Positions 44,801 to 56,018 of a DNA stretch of 64,000 bases are shown here, in pieces. Numbering within the stretch: the stretch's first letter is position 1; each line of letters starts with the position of its first letter. Both the position numbers and the translations under genes were made by a program. The stretch comes from Apoda limacodes (Eukaryota; Arthropoda; Insecta; Lepidoptera; Limacodidae). Where the stretch lies: assembly GCA_946406115.1 (NCBI GenBank), contig OX291545.1:24175153-24239152 (forward strand), in the 5' to 3' direction. The notes beneath the pieces were generated by a model. That model saw only the letters and a list, made by a program, of their open reading frames with translations. It was not told the DNA's origin and did not search any database.

Positions 44801-46857
44801 AACAGCCGCGTTCGCGCAGCCCTCCGGAATAGCTCTCAAAAGTGGTAAGTTACTTGTTGTCAGGCCTAAACAATTGAGATCCAGTACCATATACAAAAAT
44901 AATTTATAATTTTATTTATTATCTGATGGTAAAAGTTATTTGCTGCTTATGTTTGTTGCAGACCCTGTTAGTAGGTATATTCTCAGGCGCGTTTTAGGGC
45001 CTTTCGTATATTTGTAGACATATATGTGTTAGGACAGTATTTATAAAAAAAAATCAAGACCTTACTAGGTATCAAAATCTAAACTCTACGGTAAAGTAGA
45101 ATAATAATCCTACTAATATAATAAATATGTAAGTATGTCTGGGTGGTTGGATGGATGTTTGTTAGTCTGTACCTCGCCAACGACTGAACGGATCGATATG
45201 AAAATGTGCAAACATATTCGTTACTAGCCAGATTAACATATAGGCTTTAGCACGAAAAATTAAAAAGTTCCCGCGATATTAACTATAACTGATCTCAAAC
45301 AAACTATAGCTTAAACTTCATTAGTATAATTAAGAAGTTTCACATCGATAACCAAATTTAGTGCGGGTGGAGCCGTTGGCAAAATCTTGTGTATTATGTC
45401 CACCAAGTTCTGGTTTGCACATTAAAAGCTTTTTTTAATTATGCATGGTACATAAATGGTTTGCTAACTGATCAAATGTATGATGCACTAATAAATGTCT
45501 ATATTTAACACGAATGATAAATTGTAAAAACAGGTTTTCGGTAAATAAAAAAAAAACTTATAATTCTTATTATTTACGAAACGATTCGCAAGTTCGACAC
45601 ACACTTGACAAGCTTTTTCTTTATTTAACTTGGTTTATTGATCCATTTTCTGTTGCAGCTGTTCAAAACCCAGAAATATTCGTCGCAGATTCGGAGAGCT
45701 CTTCTATAAGGCGCGTGTCTCTTTCAACTGGGCAGGTGTCTTCACTATGTGGTGGCGACCGCAACCCTTTGGTAAGATACTCTTCTAATAGTCTTCAACT
45801 CTTAAAACTTTAAATGATTTAATATTCCTCAACATATCATACAGAGTCATCTGGTCCCGAACTAAACAAGGTGTGTACCTATTGGAACCAGACGACTGAC
45901 AAATGACTAAACAGATAGTAGACACAAAAAAAGACCCGGACCAGACAAACGAGAATGTTCATCACATTTTTTTTAAAAGTTTTTTTTCTTAGCTTTTTCC
46001 ATTAACCACAATTATTTTTCATTATTAAACTGAGCTTTTTAATTTTTCAGAATTTATTCGCATTTGGAGACGTGGATGAGATTGGCTTAGAAGCTAAATT
46101 CCAACATCCAATCGGCGTGACCTACTGTGACGCAACCAAAACACTTTACGTTGCTGACACATACAACCACAAGGTAAAGAAAGTAGACGTAAGCCTACAA
46201 AAGGTCACAACACTCAGTCCTTCAACCGTAGATAGTACAGAGCCAACAAATTTCAACGAACCATCTGGCCTTTCAATCAGTTCGGATGGAAAATACCTAT
46301 ACGTAGCAGATACGAACAATCACAGCATAAAAGTAATTAATGTACCCAAAAATGGATGCCAAGAATTCAAAGTACGAATGGCTGAACCGAAATTTTCTGA
46401 GCCTGAAAATTTGATTTTGTACAAAAACGACCTGTTTGTCAATAGAAAGTGTGGTAATTTAATTATTTATTTCAATGTAAGCTTAGATTCCGAGGTAAAG
46501 AATGTTAAATTCACACCGGGAGCGCCGCAGAACTGGAACGTTTGTGTCCGGGATGAAAATAATGTAGATGTTACAACTGAAGATTTTGAATTTGTGAATT
46601 CTGCTCCGAAAGGGACAAAGTTACCGGGTCGAGTTGAAATGAATCTTAAGCAAAGAACGAATAAGACGCATTATCGAATGTATTTGGGTTTCCATACGGC
46701 TATTTGTGAAGCGACTGTTTGTTTTTCTCATTCTTTTACTATAAGATCTACAATTTTAGTTCGTGATTCAGTTAAAATGGTGGAATCTTACAAAATAACT
46801 TGTAAGGTGAATCCTATTAACCGTTCGGAGAACAAGGGTGAACAAAAGAAATCATAA
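32880..46857 (+). CDS. NHLRC2: NHL repeat-containing protein 2, 11 coding exons, 764 aa
   Basis: Exons: 32880-33036, 33913-34079, 35633-35792, 36383-36561, 37504-37651, 38276-38443, 39820-39987, 44179-44301, 44740-44844, 45659-45771 and 46051-46857. All junctions are GT-AG and the phases close to 2295 nt. Exon 1 (52 codons, [20 protein letters not shown] onward) was found by extending upstream in phase; its donor GTACTA is weak. Residues about 54-190 form the thioredoxin-like domain, with YCCINC (81-86) carrying the Cys pair, then GVHSAKF and [12 protein letters not shown] propeller blades follow: [70 protein letters not shown] and [14 protein letters not shown] beta-rich C-terminal domain ends at 764, against about 726 aa in vertebrates. 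A run of six prolines plus a Lys/Asp/Glu-rich stretch sits in exon 7. In vertebrates the gene is essential; its biochemical role is not settled. Confidence 0.96.
33180..33368. mobile_element. MITE-like repeat in NHLRC2 intron 1
   Basis: TTTTTGACGTGACAACGTCT at the left is mirrored by AGTTGTCACGTAAAA at the right. The interior is GC-richer and holds GAGCGAG-type words. This is a common lepidopteran MITE style. Confidence 0.5.
33420..33835 (+). pseudogene. Jockey-type LINE reverse transcriptase relic
   Basis: In shifting frames the sequence reads [12 protein letters not shown], then a block equivalent to [18 protein letters not shown], then [17 protein letters not shown]. This order is typical of the RT C-terminal part of Jockey elements. 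Stops and indels are frequent. It lies in NHLRC2 intron 1. Confidence 0.65.
35050..35175 (+). pseudogene. Small reverse transcriptase relic with active-site motif
   Basis: One frame reads [17 protein letters not shown]. After a stop the sequence continues as [10 protein letters not shown]. This matches the FADDTSLLF active-site block of the intact 24-27 kb LINE family. It is a very old fragment inside NHLRC2 intron 2. Confidence 0.6.
36815..36936 (+). mobile_element. RTE-type LINE/SINE tail fragment
   Basis: GAATCTATAGAGATTCCGTT, then TTGCCATTTGGATACGGAAC and an A-run, match the widespread lepidopteran RTE tail. It lies in NHLRC2 intron 4. Confidence 0.6.
37050..37120 (+). repeat. Dispersed repeat fragment shared with 60.29 kb
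   Basis: AGTTGCGGCGAGGGGACACC, ACTTGTCAC and AAGACTAAAGTG correspond block by block to 60285-60332 (GTGTTGCGGCGATATGCTCA, ACCTGTCACG, GGACGAAAGTG). The family is unknown. Confidence 0.5.
38560..38897 (+). mobile_element. RTE-type short repeat in NHLRC2 intron 6
   Basis: It starts with a GGGTTCCATACCCAAAGGG block and GTCCGTCCGTCT. It continues with CCCATACAGCAAACGTGATT and GGGGGGGCTCCCATTCAACA, and ends GGTACGGAACCCTTCGCGCG plus GACTCGCACTTAGCCG. These are the standard blocks of a very common lepidopteran repeat. Confidence 0.75.
41234..41540 (+). repeat. Left tandem array, three 104 bp monomers
   Basis: The palindromic anchor TGACAGCTGTCA (variants TGCCAGCTGTCA and TGACAGCTGTTA) starts at 41234, 41338 and 41442, exactly 104 bp apart. 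Each is followed by AGG/AAG-CT-TATCTCCGTAAC and AGACTAGTATTTTCTTTAC blocks. Confidence 0.9.
41600..42412 (-). repeat. Right tandem array, eight monomers with 312 bp higher-order period
   Basis: The anchor TGACAGCTGTCA starts at 41619, 41723, 41827, 41931, 42035, 42139, 42243 and 42329. Spacing is exactly 104 bp except for the last, which is 86 bp. The reverse complement of this monomer aligns with the left-array monomer. Monomers 1, 4 and 7, then 2 and 5, then 3 and 6, are more alike than neighbours (for example TGAAACAACGGTCTTGATGA occurs only in 3 and 6). Confidence 0.9.
43040..44036 (+). pseudogene. Decayed LINE-type ORF fragment in NHLRC2 intron 7
   Basis: Across several frames the sequence reads [20 protein letters not shown], then [36 protein letters not shown], and [18 protein letters not shown] near 44000. 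This series is familiar from the C-terminal region of reverse transcriptase-containing retroelement proteins in invertebrates. Stops and frameshifts are frequent. The clade is not assigned. Confidence 0.6.
45105..45395 (+). mobile_element. Helitron-like non-autonomous relic
   Basis: CCTACTAATATAATAAATAT starts a segment with GACTGAACGGATCGATATGA, TTAAAAAGTTCCCGCGATA and GCGGGTGGAGCCGTTGGC. These are decayed versions of the phrases seen in the 57.4-59.1 kb Helitron. It lies in NHLRC2 intron 9. Confidence 0.5.
45835..45970 (-). mobile_element. Partial SINE, antisense, in NHLRC2 intron 10
   Basis: CATACAGAGTCATCTGGTCC, the GGAACCAGACGACTG block and an AGACCCGGACCAGACAAACG stretch match the 3' half of the tRNA-derived SINE in the PPM1L intron. 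The tRNA-like head is degraded. Confidence 0.6.
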
Positions 46858-47290
46858 TATCTTGTTAAAAGTTAGTAATTATTATTTAAGCTAAGTACAA
46901 TATATAAATATTTGTATTTAAGTGCGTTAGTTTACTTCTGTTAGATAAAACTAATTTTATTTAAAAATTTAACAATTGACTTCACTGTTGTATTTTATTG
47001 TATACCACCTAATCCCTGCCCTTTCAGTCGCGTAATTAGCGGTTCCTTAAATTATATAAGTTTTGATATGCTTAAACATATCTTGAAAGCATACATATGT
47101 TTGCTTCAAAGATATGTTTGGAAATAATATTTCTTTTTCTATTGAAGAATCTATAGCAAACAAACCGACAGGTGAAGGTGGATGTGAACAACATAAATAT
47201 ACGTTATTGTTTATCATAGGTAATTACAGTCGGAAAGTAGGTACAAAGGCAGCTGCTGAAGAAAGCGTGGGTAGAAGGTTTTTAATCATA
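46858..47290 (+). other. NHLRC2 3' flank
   Basis: This AT-rich sequence follows the NHLRC2 stop codon. I see no canonical AATAAA in the first 150 bp; variants such as TATAAA (about 46906) may serve. The open frame at 47114-47377 runs into a LINE tail and is not credible as a gene. Confidence 0.4.
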
Positions 47291-47296
47291 CTTAAG

Positions 47297-47454
47297 TTGT
47301 GGAATGAGCTCCCTGCCATGGTTTTCTGCAAGGACTACAGTATGGAGTTCTTCAAGAAAGATTTATTAGATTTCTGAAGGGTCGGCAACGCGGAAGTGAT
47401 ACCCCTGGTGTTGCAAGCGTCCATAGGCTACGGTGACGGTATAAAAAAAAAAAA
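47297..47454 (+). mobile_element. CR1-like LINE 3' tail with poly(A)
   Basis: TTGTGGAATGAGCTCCCTGC through GTTGCAAGCGTCCATAGGCT and a terminal A-run match the family tail. The last block (ACCATCAGGCGG to TTTGCCACC) is missing, so the A-run follows GGTGACGGTAT directly. Confidence 0.75.
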
Positions 47455-48573
47455 TTAATCGCTTTGCCCGCATTTTATGCCACTATTACGCTTTTGTACA
47501 ACAGTCAACCTGTTCGTTCGACCATCAAAGGGTAGATAGGCAGCCGCCGTGAGTGTTTGGATGTTGGGTTGTGTTATAGTCCGGGACCGCTAAGTTTTGA
47601 GGTTTCGAAAATTCTAAAGTTGTTCGTTTTTCACATATAGTTTCCAGACTATTTGCCCAACCTAATACATTAGTTTGTGTCATCTCGGGTGTTTGCTTAG
47701 GTAGAAATTTAGGTATTTGTGTTTTTGAACAGAATCGGACGAAAAGAAAATTAGAGATGAAAATTTTACTTTCACGGTAATAATGAAGTAGTAATATATA
47801 TATACGCATTTTGTGTTATTTTTATCCACCGGAAATATTTGAACAATACCTAACTAATCGCCTTAATAGCTCTAAAAAAATATTACAGTGGGTAAAATAA
47901 GCTTTACGCGTTTTTCATCGCTGGTATCTGTTGCTGAACCAAATTTGTGTCAAATCCATCCATGGGATTTGATTTTTATTTTTTTGTTAAAACAACCTGT
48001 AAATGCCACAAAAGAAAATTAAAGTTATTAAAGTTTAAGTTTACACTATTATAATGGCGTAAATAAGACAGTATTTATAATTTGTGTCTCTTTTGACCAT
48101 GAAATCTTATTATTTGATAAAACGGTAACTTTAGTTAGAAGGTGCGAAGATAAATTCCCTGCCGATTGCGAACGGTGCGATGGAAGAAAGTAGCCGTCGG
48201 CATAATTTTGAACAATTCCTTAGAACACATTGCACTATACAAGCAAGCAAGGCAAGAAGTTCTATTTAAAGTAATAATACAATACTTTGATAATCAGCAA
48301 ACAACTATACAATATGTATTGAAACACTTGGTAGGTTATTTTTTGTTTTTATGTAGCGTAGGGAGCACACCATATGAAGCGTCAAATCGTGAAGAAATTC
48401 ATATATTTTATTGACCTTAACAAATATTATTTGGAGTGAATGTTTTGGATGATGATTTGATATAAATTTAAAGTCGTAGTGTTCCAGGGTACAATTATGC
48501 AAATACCTTGGGACCCCTTTGATAGGTACAAAATTATAGAAAATCGTACATAAATAAGACGGAAAACATTTAG
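47455..48573. other. Intergenic, nothing firm
   Basis: A block near 48195-48245 (CATAATTTTGAACAATTCCT then AGAACACATTGCACTATACA) recurs at 59282-59335 and in part near 54780, so it belongs to a dispersed repeat. Confidence 0.4.
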
Positions 48574-48634
48574 TTTTTTTATACCACTAAGGTGACAAAC
48601 AAGCTAATTGTCCGCCTGATGCTAGGTTTACTGC
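48574..48634 (-). mobile_element. CR1-like LINE 3' tail fragment, antisense
   Basis: Read on minus, TAGCATCAGGCGGACAATTA then GCTTGTTTGTCACCTTAGTG and an A-run match the terminal block of the family. Confidence 0.65.
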
Positions 48635-49261
48635 CTAGGTCAAACATTAATATTGCACTCCTTGTCAAGTTATTGGTGTATTATTTGGTACAGTTATTTA
48701 GGATCGAAAATCAACCAGAATGATAAATAAATATAATACAAAGTGTCCCAAGGTATGCCACCCTCTCCTATATTCCAAACTTTTTAAGTATGTAAATTTT
48801 AATTGCTTTACATCATATGTACTTAAACCTCAACATAACGAGAAGCGAAGATATATGTTGTAAAGATATATTATTACATTGTGTATTAAATAACCACTGT
48901 AGAATGTAACATAATTTCTCATTACCATTTGTGATTTCTCATTACCATTCGATATTTATGGAAGGTAATGAACGGTAATGAAATGGTAATTTTTTTTTTT
49001 ATAATGTATGTAATTACAATATCTTTCAAACCTGTGCCTTGCCTGACAGCAAAAAGATGACTGTCTCCGGCTATACTGAGCGGGGTGCGACAGCATAGTC
49101 GTACGTATCATCGAATGGTAACGAGGGAACATTAAGGGACACATTTCTAAGTCCTATATTATAATGTAAATATGATCTTCTACCAACTATACGTCGTATT
49201 TAGAAAGATATACATGTTTACATCTGCCTGTTCTTCCAAAAAATAATTTAATTAATATAAA
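48635..49261. other. Intergenic, nothing recognised
   Basis: Repeated CATTACCATT words at 48915-48990 form a small, simple inverted patch. Otherwise the stretch is unremarkable. Confidence 0.35.
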
Positions 49262-49352
49262 AAATATTTTAGGGGGGCTCCCATACAACAAACGTGATTT
49301 TTTTGACGTTTTTATAGATCATAGGACGGCACCCTTTGTGCGCGACTGGCAC
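49262..49352 (+). mobile_element. RTE-type tail fragment
   Basis: AAATATTTTAGGGGGGCTCC, CATACAACAAACGTGATTTT and GGACGGCACCCTTTGTGCGC match the blocks at 38.78-38.89 kb. Confidence 0.65.
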
Positions 49353-50715
49353 TTTTACTACAATAATAGGTACGTTACAAGATATAGTCGACGATATATG
49401 AAAAGGTTTACGGATGAACCTTTTTAATGCCGAACGGGGAAACCGGAGTAAGAGAGTAAGTCCTATAATTCTATCATTCGTTCTGATAAAATCAGACAGG
49501 TGTCCTATATGAACATAAATAGTCTGCATTTTTGTTAAAAAAAATTATAAAGATATATTAGAGTAGCACTCCGGAAATAGAACTTAAGTAATAGTCCACC
49601 GAAAATGGACTAAAAATAGTAAAATATGCAAATAAATTTAATGTAATAAAATATGTTAAATTATTTTTTAGATTTTGAGTAGCAGATCAGTTTTTTTACC
49701 AGCTACTTGAAAGAGGAGGCGTCGTGGTATCGTATACATACGTTAATATATATTAATATATATATTTGTTTTACTCATTTTACTCTAAAACTTTTAGAGA
49801 AAAATGTGAGCACAAAATTGTAAAGCAGAACATTTCCAACCAATGTACGCTTTTCAATACCATTGATAACGGCAAGTTTTCTCGCTATAGTGTGTGTTAC
49901 ATCTAAATGTGTAACATAGGTACATTCTGTATTTAACTCGAACACTAGACTGGCTTTGTTAAATTACGATGGAAATATAATCAGTTGTCATATCAAAATT
50001 CAGAAAAATCTAAACGTATTTGGTACCTATATTCTTCATGCGCGAGATCATAAACTATAGGTAGGCACGAGTACTTAACTAAAATAATAACCTAAAGCGT
50101 CTAAGCGCAAAACACAATATCAAACAATTCACTCTATTCTCTATTGCAAATTCTTTAAACGCACACACACACAAAAACATTTAGGACGTGTACCCGAAAT
50201 ACTGGTCAACGTAACAGAACGACGTGCGACACAGCATCCCAGTCCGAATGCTAGAGAAACACTGACGCCCGCGTAGGGACCCGCTTGTTTTTAGCAACCC
50301 GGAAAATATTGTTGGATTTAAAAAAAATGTCACAATTAAAAATCAAATAGGATTCATCAAAATCGTCGCAACCGTTTAGCAGTAGTTACGAATTTAATTT
50401 CAAAAGGCTGCATTGCATTTTCATTTTTAATTAAAAAACGAAGCAAGTTACAAGAAAACCGAATGTCACATTAATTGTAGAGGAATTTATTGACTGAGGA
50501 GGAGGATTGACCGAGAAGAACGTAAGTCCATTTATTGCGGATAGAAATCAAAAACAGTTTAAAAAATTTAATAACCTCACTTTCACTACCATCAATATCC
50601 TTCAGCTATGAAGGTAATGATAATGAGACCAAAAGAAGGTAATGAATTTTATACGAGTATTTTTATGTGAATTCATTACGAAGACATCTGCAGTATATTA
50701 TTTATCATTATTATT
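49353..50715. other. Intergenic, nothing recognised
   Basis: This is AT-rich DNA with a short (CA)n run at 50162-50173. No gene or bounded repeat is supported. Confidence 0.35.
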
Positions 50716-51205
50716 TTTAACCGACTTCAAAAAAAGGAGGAGGTTCTCTATTCGAATGTAATTTTTTTTTATGGATGTTCATTACTTTTTTGTTTATGAA
50801 CCGATTTACGTGATTTGTTTTTTATTCGACAGGATATACTTGCGAGTTGGTCCCAAGTATTTTTATCCAAATCGATTCAGTAGTTTAGTTTTTAGACAAT
50901 ATTTAAAAAAAATACCTATGTCATCCAAAAAACCTTCCCTCGAAAAAAGCACTTCGTCACTCAAAAGTAAAAAATAAAAACTTTTTAATAAAAAAAAAAC
51001 AACCGGATTCAAAAAGATGCACTGAAAAGGTAAAAATAACTACTTATTTCTAAAAAATCTGATCTAAATTATAGTTTGAGGTTGGTTTCATGCAAGTGAA
51101 GCATGTTATTAACTGTTAGGTAAATAGAAACCAACTCCAAACTGTAATTAACATCAGATTTTTTAGAAATAAGTAATTATTTTTACCTTTTTAGTTCATC
51201 TTACT
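50716..51205. mobile_element. RTE-like fragment joined to a palindromic MITE
   Basis: 50716-50760 (AACCGACTTCAAAAAAAGGA with GGAGGTTCTCTATTCG) is the start of a very common lepidopteran repeat. It runs into 50990-51205, a large palindrome whose arms (AACCGGATTCAAAAAGATGC, GGTAAAAATAACTACTTATT) match the 3063-3252 MITE, with an inner mirror GGTTGGTTT / GAAACCAACTCC. Confidence 0.6.
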
Positions 51206-53999
51206 GCCTCTAATTATTCTAACATTTTTTTCAAGCATTTGCAGCTTGGAAAAAGGAAATAATCAAAAACTTAAAATCGCGTGTCCTGATTTGGCACAAA
51301 TTTATTCAATGGGTATATTTATGTGATCTGCGATGGGTTCTATTATTTTTTTCAACTATAATTTTTTATTGGCAATGATTTTACATACTGACTGTATATC
51401 AGTTTGCAATGGACGAAGATGACACGAACTGGGTTTGTACACTACCCAAGCTATCCTTAATATGATACTGCTATATTTTTTAACTTTAATTTAATTTTGC
51501 CTGTTTTAATTTGAAATTAAAAAAATTGTCACAAATCATCGAATTACTAAAACTGCAAGTACAAGAAATGACACAATACGCAATATAGGTTTCATAGGTG
51601 CACACTGTATCCATATGCAAAAAATTTGCGACTTTAGAATTTTTGTAACTTATGACCTCAAAATACGATAACGGTCCGGGACTATTAGCGCATCATCGCT
51701 CCTGGAGCGGGAATAGTGCGGCAGCCACTATATGATCATCTAACAGTCTAAATCTTCCAACACGGAAGAGAGATCGTCCAAGTGCTTTGGAAAGTGTTCA
51801 GGGAGTCAACTAGGCATGAAGTATAAATAATATACAACGGTACTTTGTTCCCACATTGATGGATATGGACCTTATGGCTCAGAAGCGAGATCGATCGCAA
51901 TAATTTTTCTCGAAATAATCGAATTCAAGAAAAACAGACTATAGTGACCCGAGTTCTACCCACCTTAATTTATATATTACTCTTAGAAACATGGACACAT
52001 TTCAAATACTTATGTAAGATTGATCATCCTTACCTAAATGCATATAGATCACTTATTAGAGGTCAGTGATATAGATACTATAGGTACCTAAGTACTATCA
52101 AATCTTATTATCTATGGTCAAATCCGTAACTCCTACTTGGGTGTCTTTCTTACTATGGGTACGTTTTTAGGACAAAACTGAAAGCAATCGGATGATAAAA
52201 TTGTCATAGAAGTAGCTTGAAACCTAGGTAAATGCTTTAAAAATTAAAGTTTTTTTTTTAAACTCAAGTTCCTTCAACTTAACTAAATTTGATACCATAA
52301 TAATATATTAATTTAACATTAAATAATATAACATTCAGTTTTTTAAAAACTGAGCAAACTCAATATCTAGGTAGGTAGGTAGGTACCTATCCTTCGACCA
52401 GTTATGTGAACTTATCTATTATGTAGAAAAGTTTCTAAGACCGTGAAGATTTTAATGCTTTGTGTAATATGTGTAAAGTGACATTTTTTTAATTATATAC
52501 GGAATAATCAATGAGGCAGCTTCGTGTGACAGTGAATCACAAGACAAAGCGAGAATAGAGAAGTATAAATAGGAATATAACGAGGCGAAGGTCAATCTTT
52601 AGACGTCAATAACTATTTGCGAAGCTAAGCGCGGTGCATGTGAATTTAAAGCTCTAATAGGAGGGCAACATTCTGAGCCAAAGCAATAGCGGTGCGTACT
52701 GTAAAAAGTCTCGAGACCAGTGTAAGTATATTCATACATCTTACTCCCGAACTTACGAGACTGGCGTACTCGAGACTTTTCGCGATAAGCTCTAAGGCCT
52801 AATAAACTAATTTTTTTTATCTGTTTTATAGATGTGATAAAAAATAATAAATAATAAATTAGGATATAAAAGTTGACCCTTAAGTTAAGGGTCTTTGCAA
52901 GTATACTAAATAAAACAAACGTAAAAATCTATTTAAAAACAAGGTTTTTTTACAAACTAAATGATATAAAATGTAAAGCTGGTACATACCTACTACTTCA
53001 TATTTGATGCATGAAGTTTAAAATTAAAACTACCGCAGAACTCCATCCCTGTTAACAGATCAAAAGCCAAACATGAAGGCTTAAGGCAAATCCAACAAAC
53101 CCAAACACAACACGATTCTCTGGTTTCGTTAAATAGTTCCTATGGCCACCTTTCGGTTCCATCATCAGGCCCAAGCCACCACCTAGGTGAATAGCATGTC
53201 CAAACATTACGAGATTACATTTTATAATTGAGAAGTTCTTACGACCGTCTTATGGCTCGTGGTCTGACCACCTCCATGGTAGTACCATTATTACATTGTT
53301 ATCAAGATTAGGATGCAAAATTTCAGTGTCAGCCCAACTAGCAAAAGCAACACATTATTAAATAACCATAAATTGTGTGTTTAAAAGTTCCCACGGTGAA
53401 ATTTTGTCGCCGTACAGTGTCCGATAACAAGTGTTGGGTCCGTAAGATTATGTTACTTGATAAAGGTGTAATAATGTGTTAAAAACGTGCAGTTTTTAAT
53501 ATGTAGGCACTCTTAGGTATACCACAGTAAGTAGGTACTATAAATGATTAAGATGTGATGATTTTAGTTGAAGAGTGTAACGTATAGCAGTGTCCTGAGG
53601 TACCTACATATTATAACGATTGAAGTCCCTGCTAAACATTAAACAGATAAATAGTTTTAAAAGTTACGAAAAACTCGGAAACGCTAACTGGTATTCTAAC
53701 AGATTTTTCTCATCCGCTTTAGAACAAAATACTAAACAGTTTTCCAACCTCATTAATAGCGCAATATGGGGACATTAAAGCATTATATAACATTCTAATG
53801 AAGCGTATTTGAGCATTAGAACAGTATTGCATTTGCATATCGGTTGTAGCACATATCTTTAATGGTCAGTAGTAGGACTCCAATTGTAATTTTAAGTGGC
53901 TTTTATATCACAATAGTCAATAAAGAGGATCATATTATGATGTACATTAGGAACACAGCATAAATATGAAGGACTAATAAATTACACTAATCCTAACTA
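51206..53999. other. Intergenic, no gene seen
   Basis: A small hairpin repeat lies at 52699-52783 (AAAAAGTCTCGAGACCAGTG mirrored by GTACTCGAGACTTTT). A (GGTA)n run lies at 52370-52386. The rest is unassigned. Confidence 0.4.
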
Positions 54000-54311
54000 A
54001 TAAATACTTCTAATTATATTATTAGATTTTTGTGAGTCTGTTTGTTATTGCTTAGTGCCGCAACGGAGCAAGCAATTAAGCTTAATTTGTACAAAGGTTG
54101 TTGATGGGCCACTAAAGGATGTAGCAAAATAAAAAGGCCGTAAAATTAAAATATTCCGGCAGGAATAACTATGACCGAAGTTTACGTGGACGAACTATAT
54201 CTACAGCAGTAGCATGTTTATCAAACTTTCTCTTTATAATTAATGAGTTGTCGTAGAAATTCCTCAATGATAATCAAATAGAGCGCCAGCAGAGCCGCGG
54301 ACAGAAGCTAG
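54000..54311 (+). mobile_element. Helitron-like relic ending in CTAG
   Basis: The end reads GCCAGCAGAGCCGCGGACAG then AAGCTAG|T, the family terminus. The body is decayed and the 5' end approximate. Confidence 0.45.
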
Positions 54312-54339
54312 TTTACCTACTATAAAAAAAACAATATCA

Positions 54340-54850
54340 ATATGTCATTTTCTTGCCACATAAGAAGTATGAAGAGACTTTCCCTCCCTGTGTGTGTGTG
54401 TTTGTGTGTGGTGTGTATGTGTTCTACCGCTTGTATAATCTCATTTTTTTTAATTTAGGTTATCCACGTTTTGAGGGTTGAAGGGGTGGGGGTAGGGCAA
54501 AATCGTCGATCTTTTGTATTCGAGTGATAGGAACTGGTCTCAGAATGAACTTACAATTTACCGTTTAGTGACAGCAACACAATAAGCGCATTAAAGATGT
54601 TATGTCTCCTTGGTGGGTAAGTAAATTCCTCCCCCCTCGCTGCACTTCTTAAAACTAAGCTTAGTAGGGTGCATACCTACTAAATTGTGTGCAAAAAATT
54701 ATTTCAGCAAAATAAAATGAAAGGTTAAGAGGTTTATTCCTACACTCTGCGGACGCTTGTTAATAGGGACATAACTTCCCTCAGAACACAACACAACACA
54801 TTATACAAGCGATAGAACACACACGCAAAGGCAGTCTATTCGATACCGCT
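54340..54850. repeat. ~0.5 kb inverted-repeat element
   Basis: The left part GTGTTCTACCGCTTGTATAA with a (TG)n run is mirrored by TTATACAAGCGATAGAACAC followed by ACACGCAAAG. The same word occurs at 59319-59339. The interior has GGGGTGGGGGTAGGGC and no ORF. Confidence 0.5.
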
Positions 54851-54967
54851 TGTGAATTTGGGATCGTCGACAATTCTCTTCAAATGAGTGAAAAGAAGCA
54901 AGATCGTATCCAGGTGCACATGTAGGTCGAACCTGCTCGCATTAAAAAAAAATTTTCAAAAGCTGTC

Positions 54968-55367
54968 ACAAGTAGTCATCATCATCATATCAGCTTATAT
55001 TGGTCCACTGCTGGACATAAGCCTCCCCTATGGACCGCCATTTTTCCCGGTCCTCTGCCTTCCGCATCCGGCCACCACCACCCAACCTTTTAAGGTCGTT
55101 GGTCCACCGGGCTAGAGGGCGTCCCAAGCTTCGCCTTCCCATACGCGGTCTCCATTCGAGAACACATCGGTCACAATTACTTATAGAATATAGATTCATA
55201 TTTTGAAGAAGGGCAGACGATTCGTAGCCGCATTCGGTTACAGGCACTTGCCAGGCGAGGTCGCTGCGGTCACGCTGGGCGAGATAGAAAGGTCGATATA
55301 AATCAGTGGTCCCACGTATCATCACGAATAATAACTTTATATATTGGTTATTGCAGATTGGCGCCAA
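54968..55367 (-). pseudogene. RTE-type LINE ORF C-terminus and (ATC)n tail
   Basis: On minus the frame reads CVLEWRPRMGRRSLGRPLAR, WTNDLKRLGG, RMRKAEDREKWRSIGEAY and VQQWT, the familiar end of RTE-type polyproteins. It is followed by the 3' UTR (GTCCAGCAGTGGACCAATAT) and a GAT/ATC microsatellite at 54973-54988. Residues upstream of about 55200 are not recognisable, so the copy is 5'-truncated. Confidence 0.8.
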
Positions 55368-55564
55368 TGAGATATGCTGACCTAGGTACCTACCTACTAA
55401 ATATTTTAGGTGCGTTCATACACGATTGTATATGGGTTTTATGGGCTGTATTAACTTAAGAGGCAGTGTTACCTTGCAGTTAACTTAATTAAAAACAAGC
55501 ATGACGCGATATGTTACTAAAAATGAGTGAGTAGTGCAATGCATGTAAACTCATAGAAGTTTTT

Positions 55565-55720
55565 AATCCCCGACGGACGGAAAGAGCGGTGTTATAAGTT
55601 TGACCGCTATGTGTGTGTGTGTGTGTGTATCTGTTTGTGGCACCGTGAAAGCAGATTTTCTAGCGGTGTTTCATCAAAATCCGTTCAGCCGTTTCAAAGT
55701 TATCAGCTGTTGTCAGCTGC
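55565..55720 (+). mobile_element. Common lepidopteran short repeat with (GT)n
   Basis: ATCCCCGACGGACGGAAAGA, GTGTTATAAGTTTGACCGCT, a (GT)n run at 55611-55630 and AAATCCGTTCAGCCGTTTCA are the blocks of a frequent SINE-like repeat. Confidence 0.55.
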
Positions 55721-55857
55721 GGTAGGGATCTTAGACCTATAATGGGTATTTACTTCACTTTCAAACATACTTGTGTGTGGCCTAAAATTTTAAACACCCA
55801 TGAATGCTATTTAACTATGCAATATTATGGAATTCTTGGTCTTATTAATAAGACCTG

Positions 55858-56018
55858 GCGCCAGGATATCCAGCACACTAGTACATTATTGAAAAATTAA
55901 TAGCAGATATGTCGTATTTGTATTAATTTTGATCAGTATTTTTGATTCAACATACAATGCAATGGTGGCAACACGATTAGCTGATGCAGTAGCCAGGATA
56001 TCCACCACACTAGTACAC
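55858..56018 (+). repeat. Duplicated 28 bp block
   Basis: GCCAGGATATCCAGCACACT with AGTACA at 55859 recurs as GCCAGGATATCCACCACACT with AGTACA at 55992. The origin is unknown. Confidence 0.45.
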
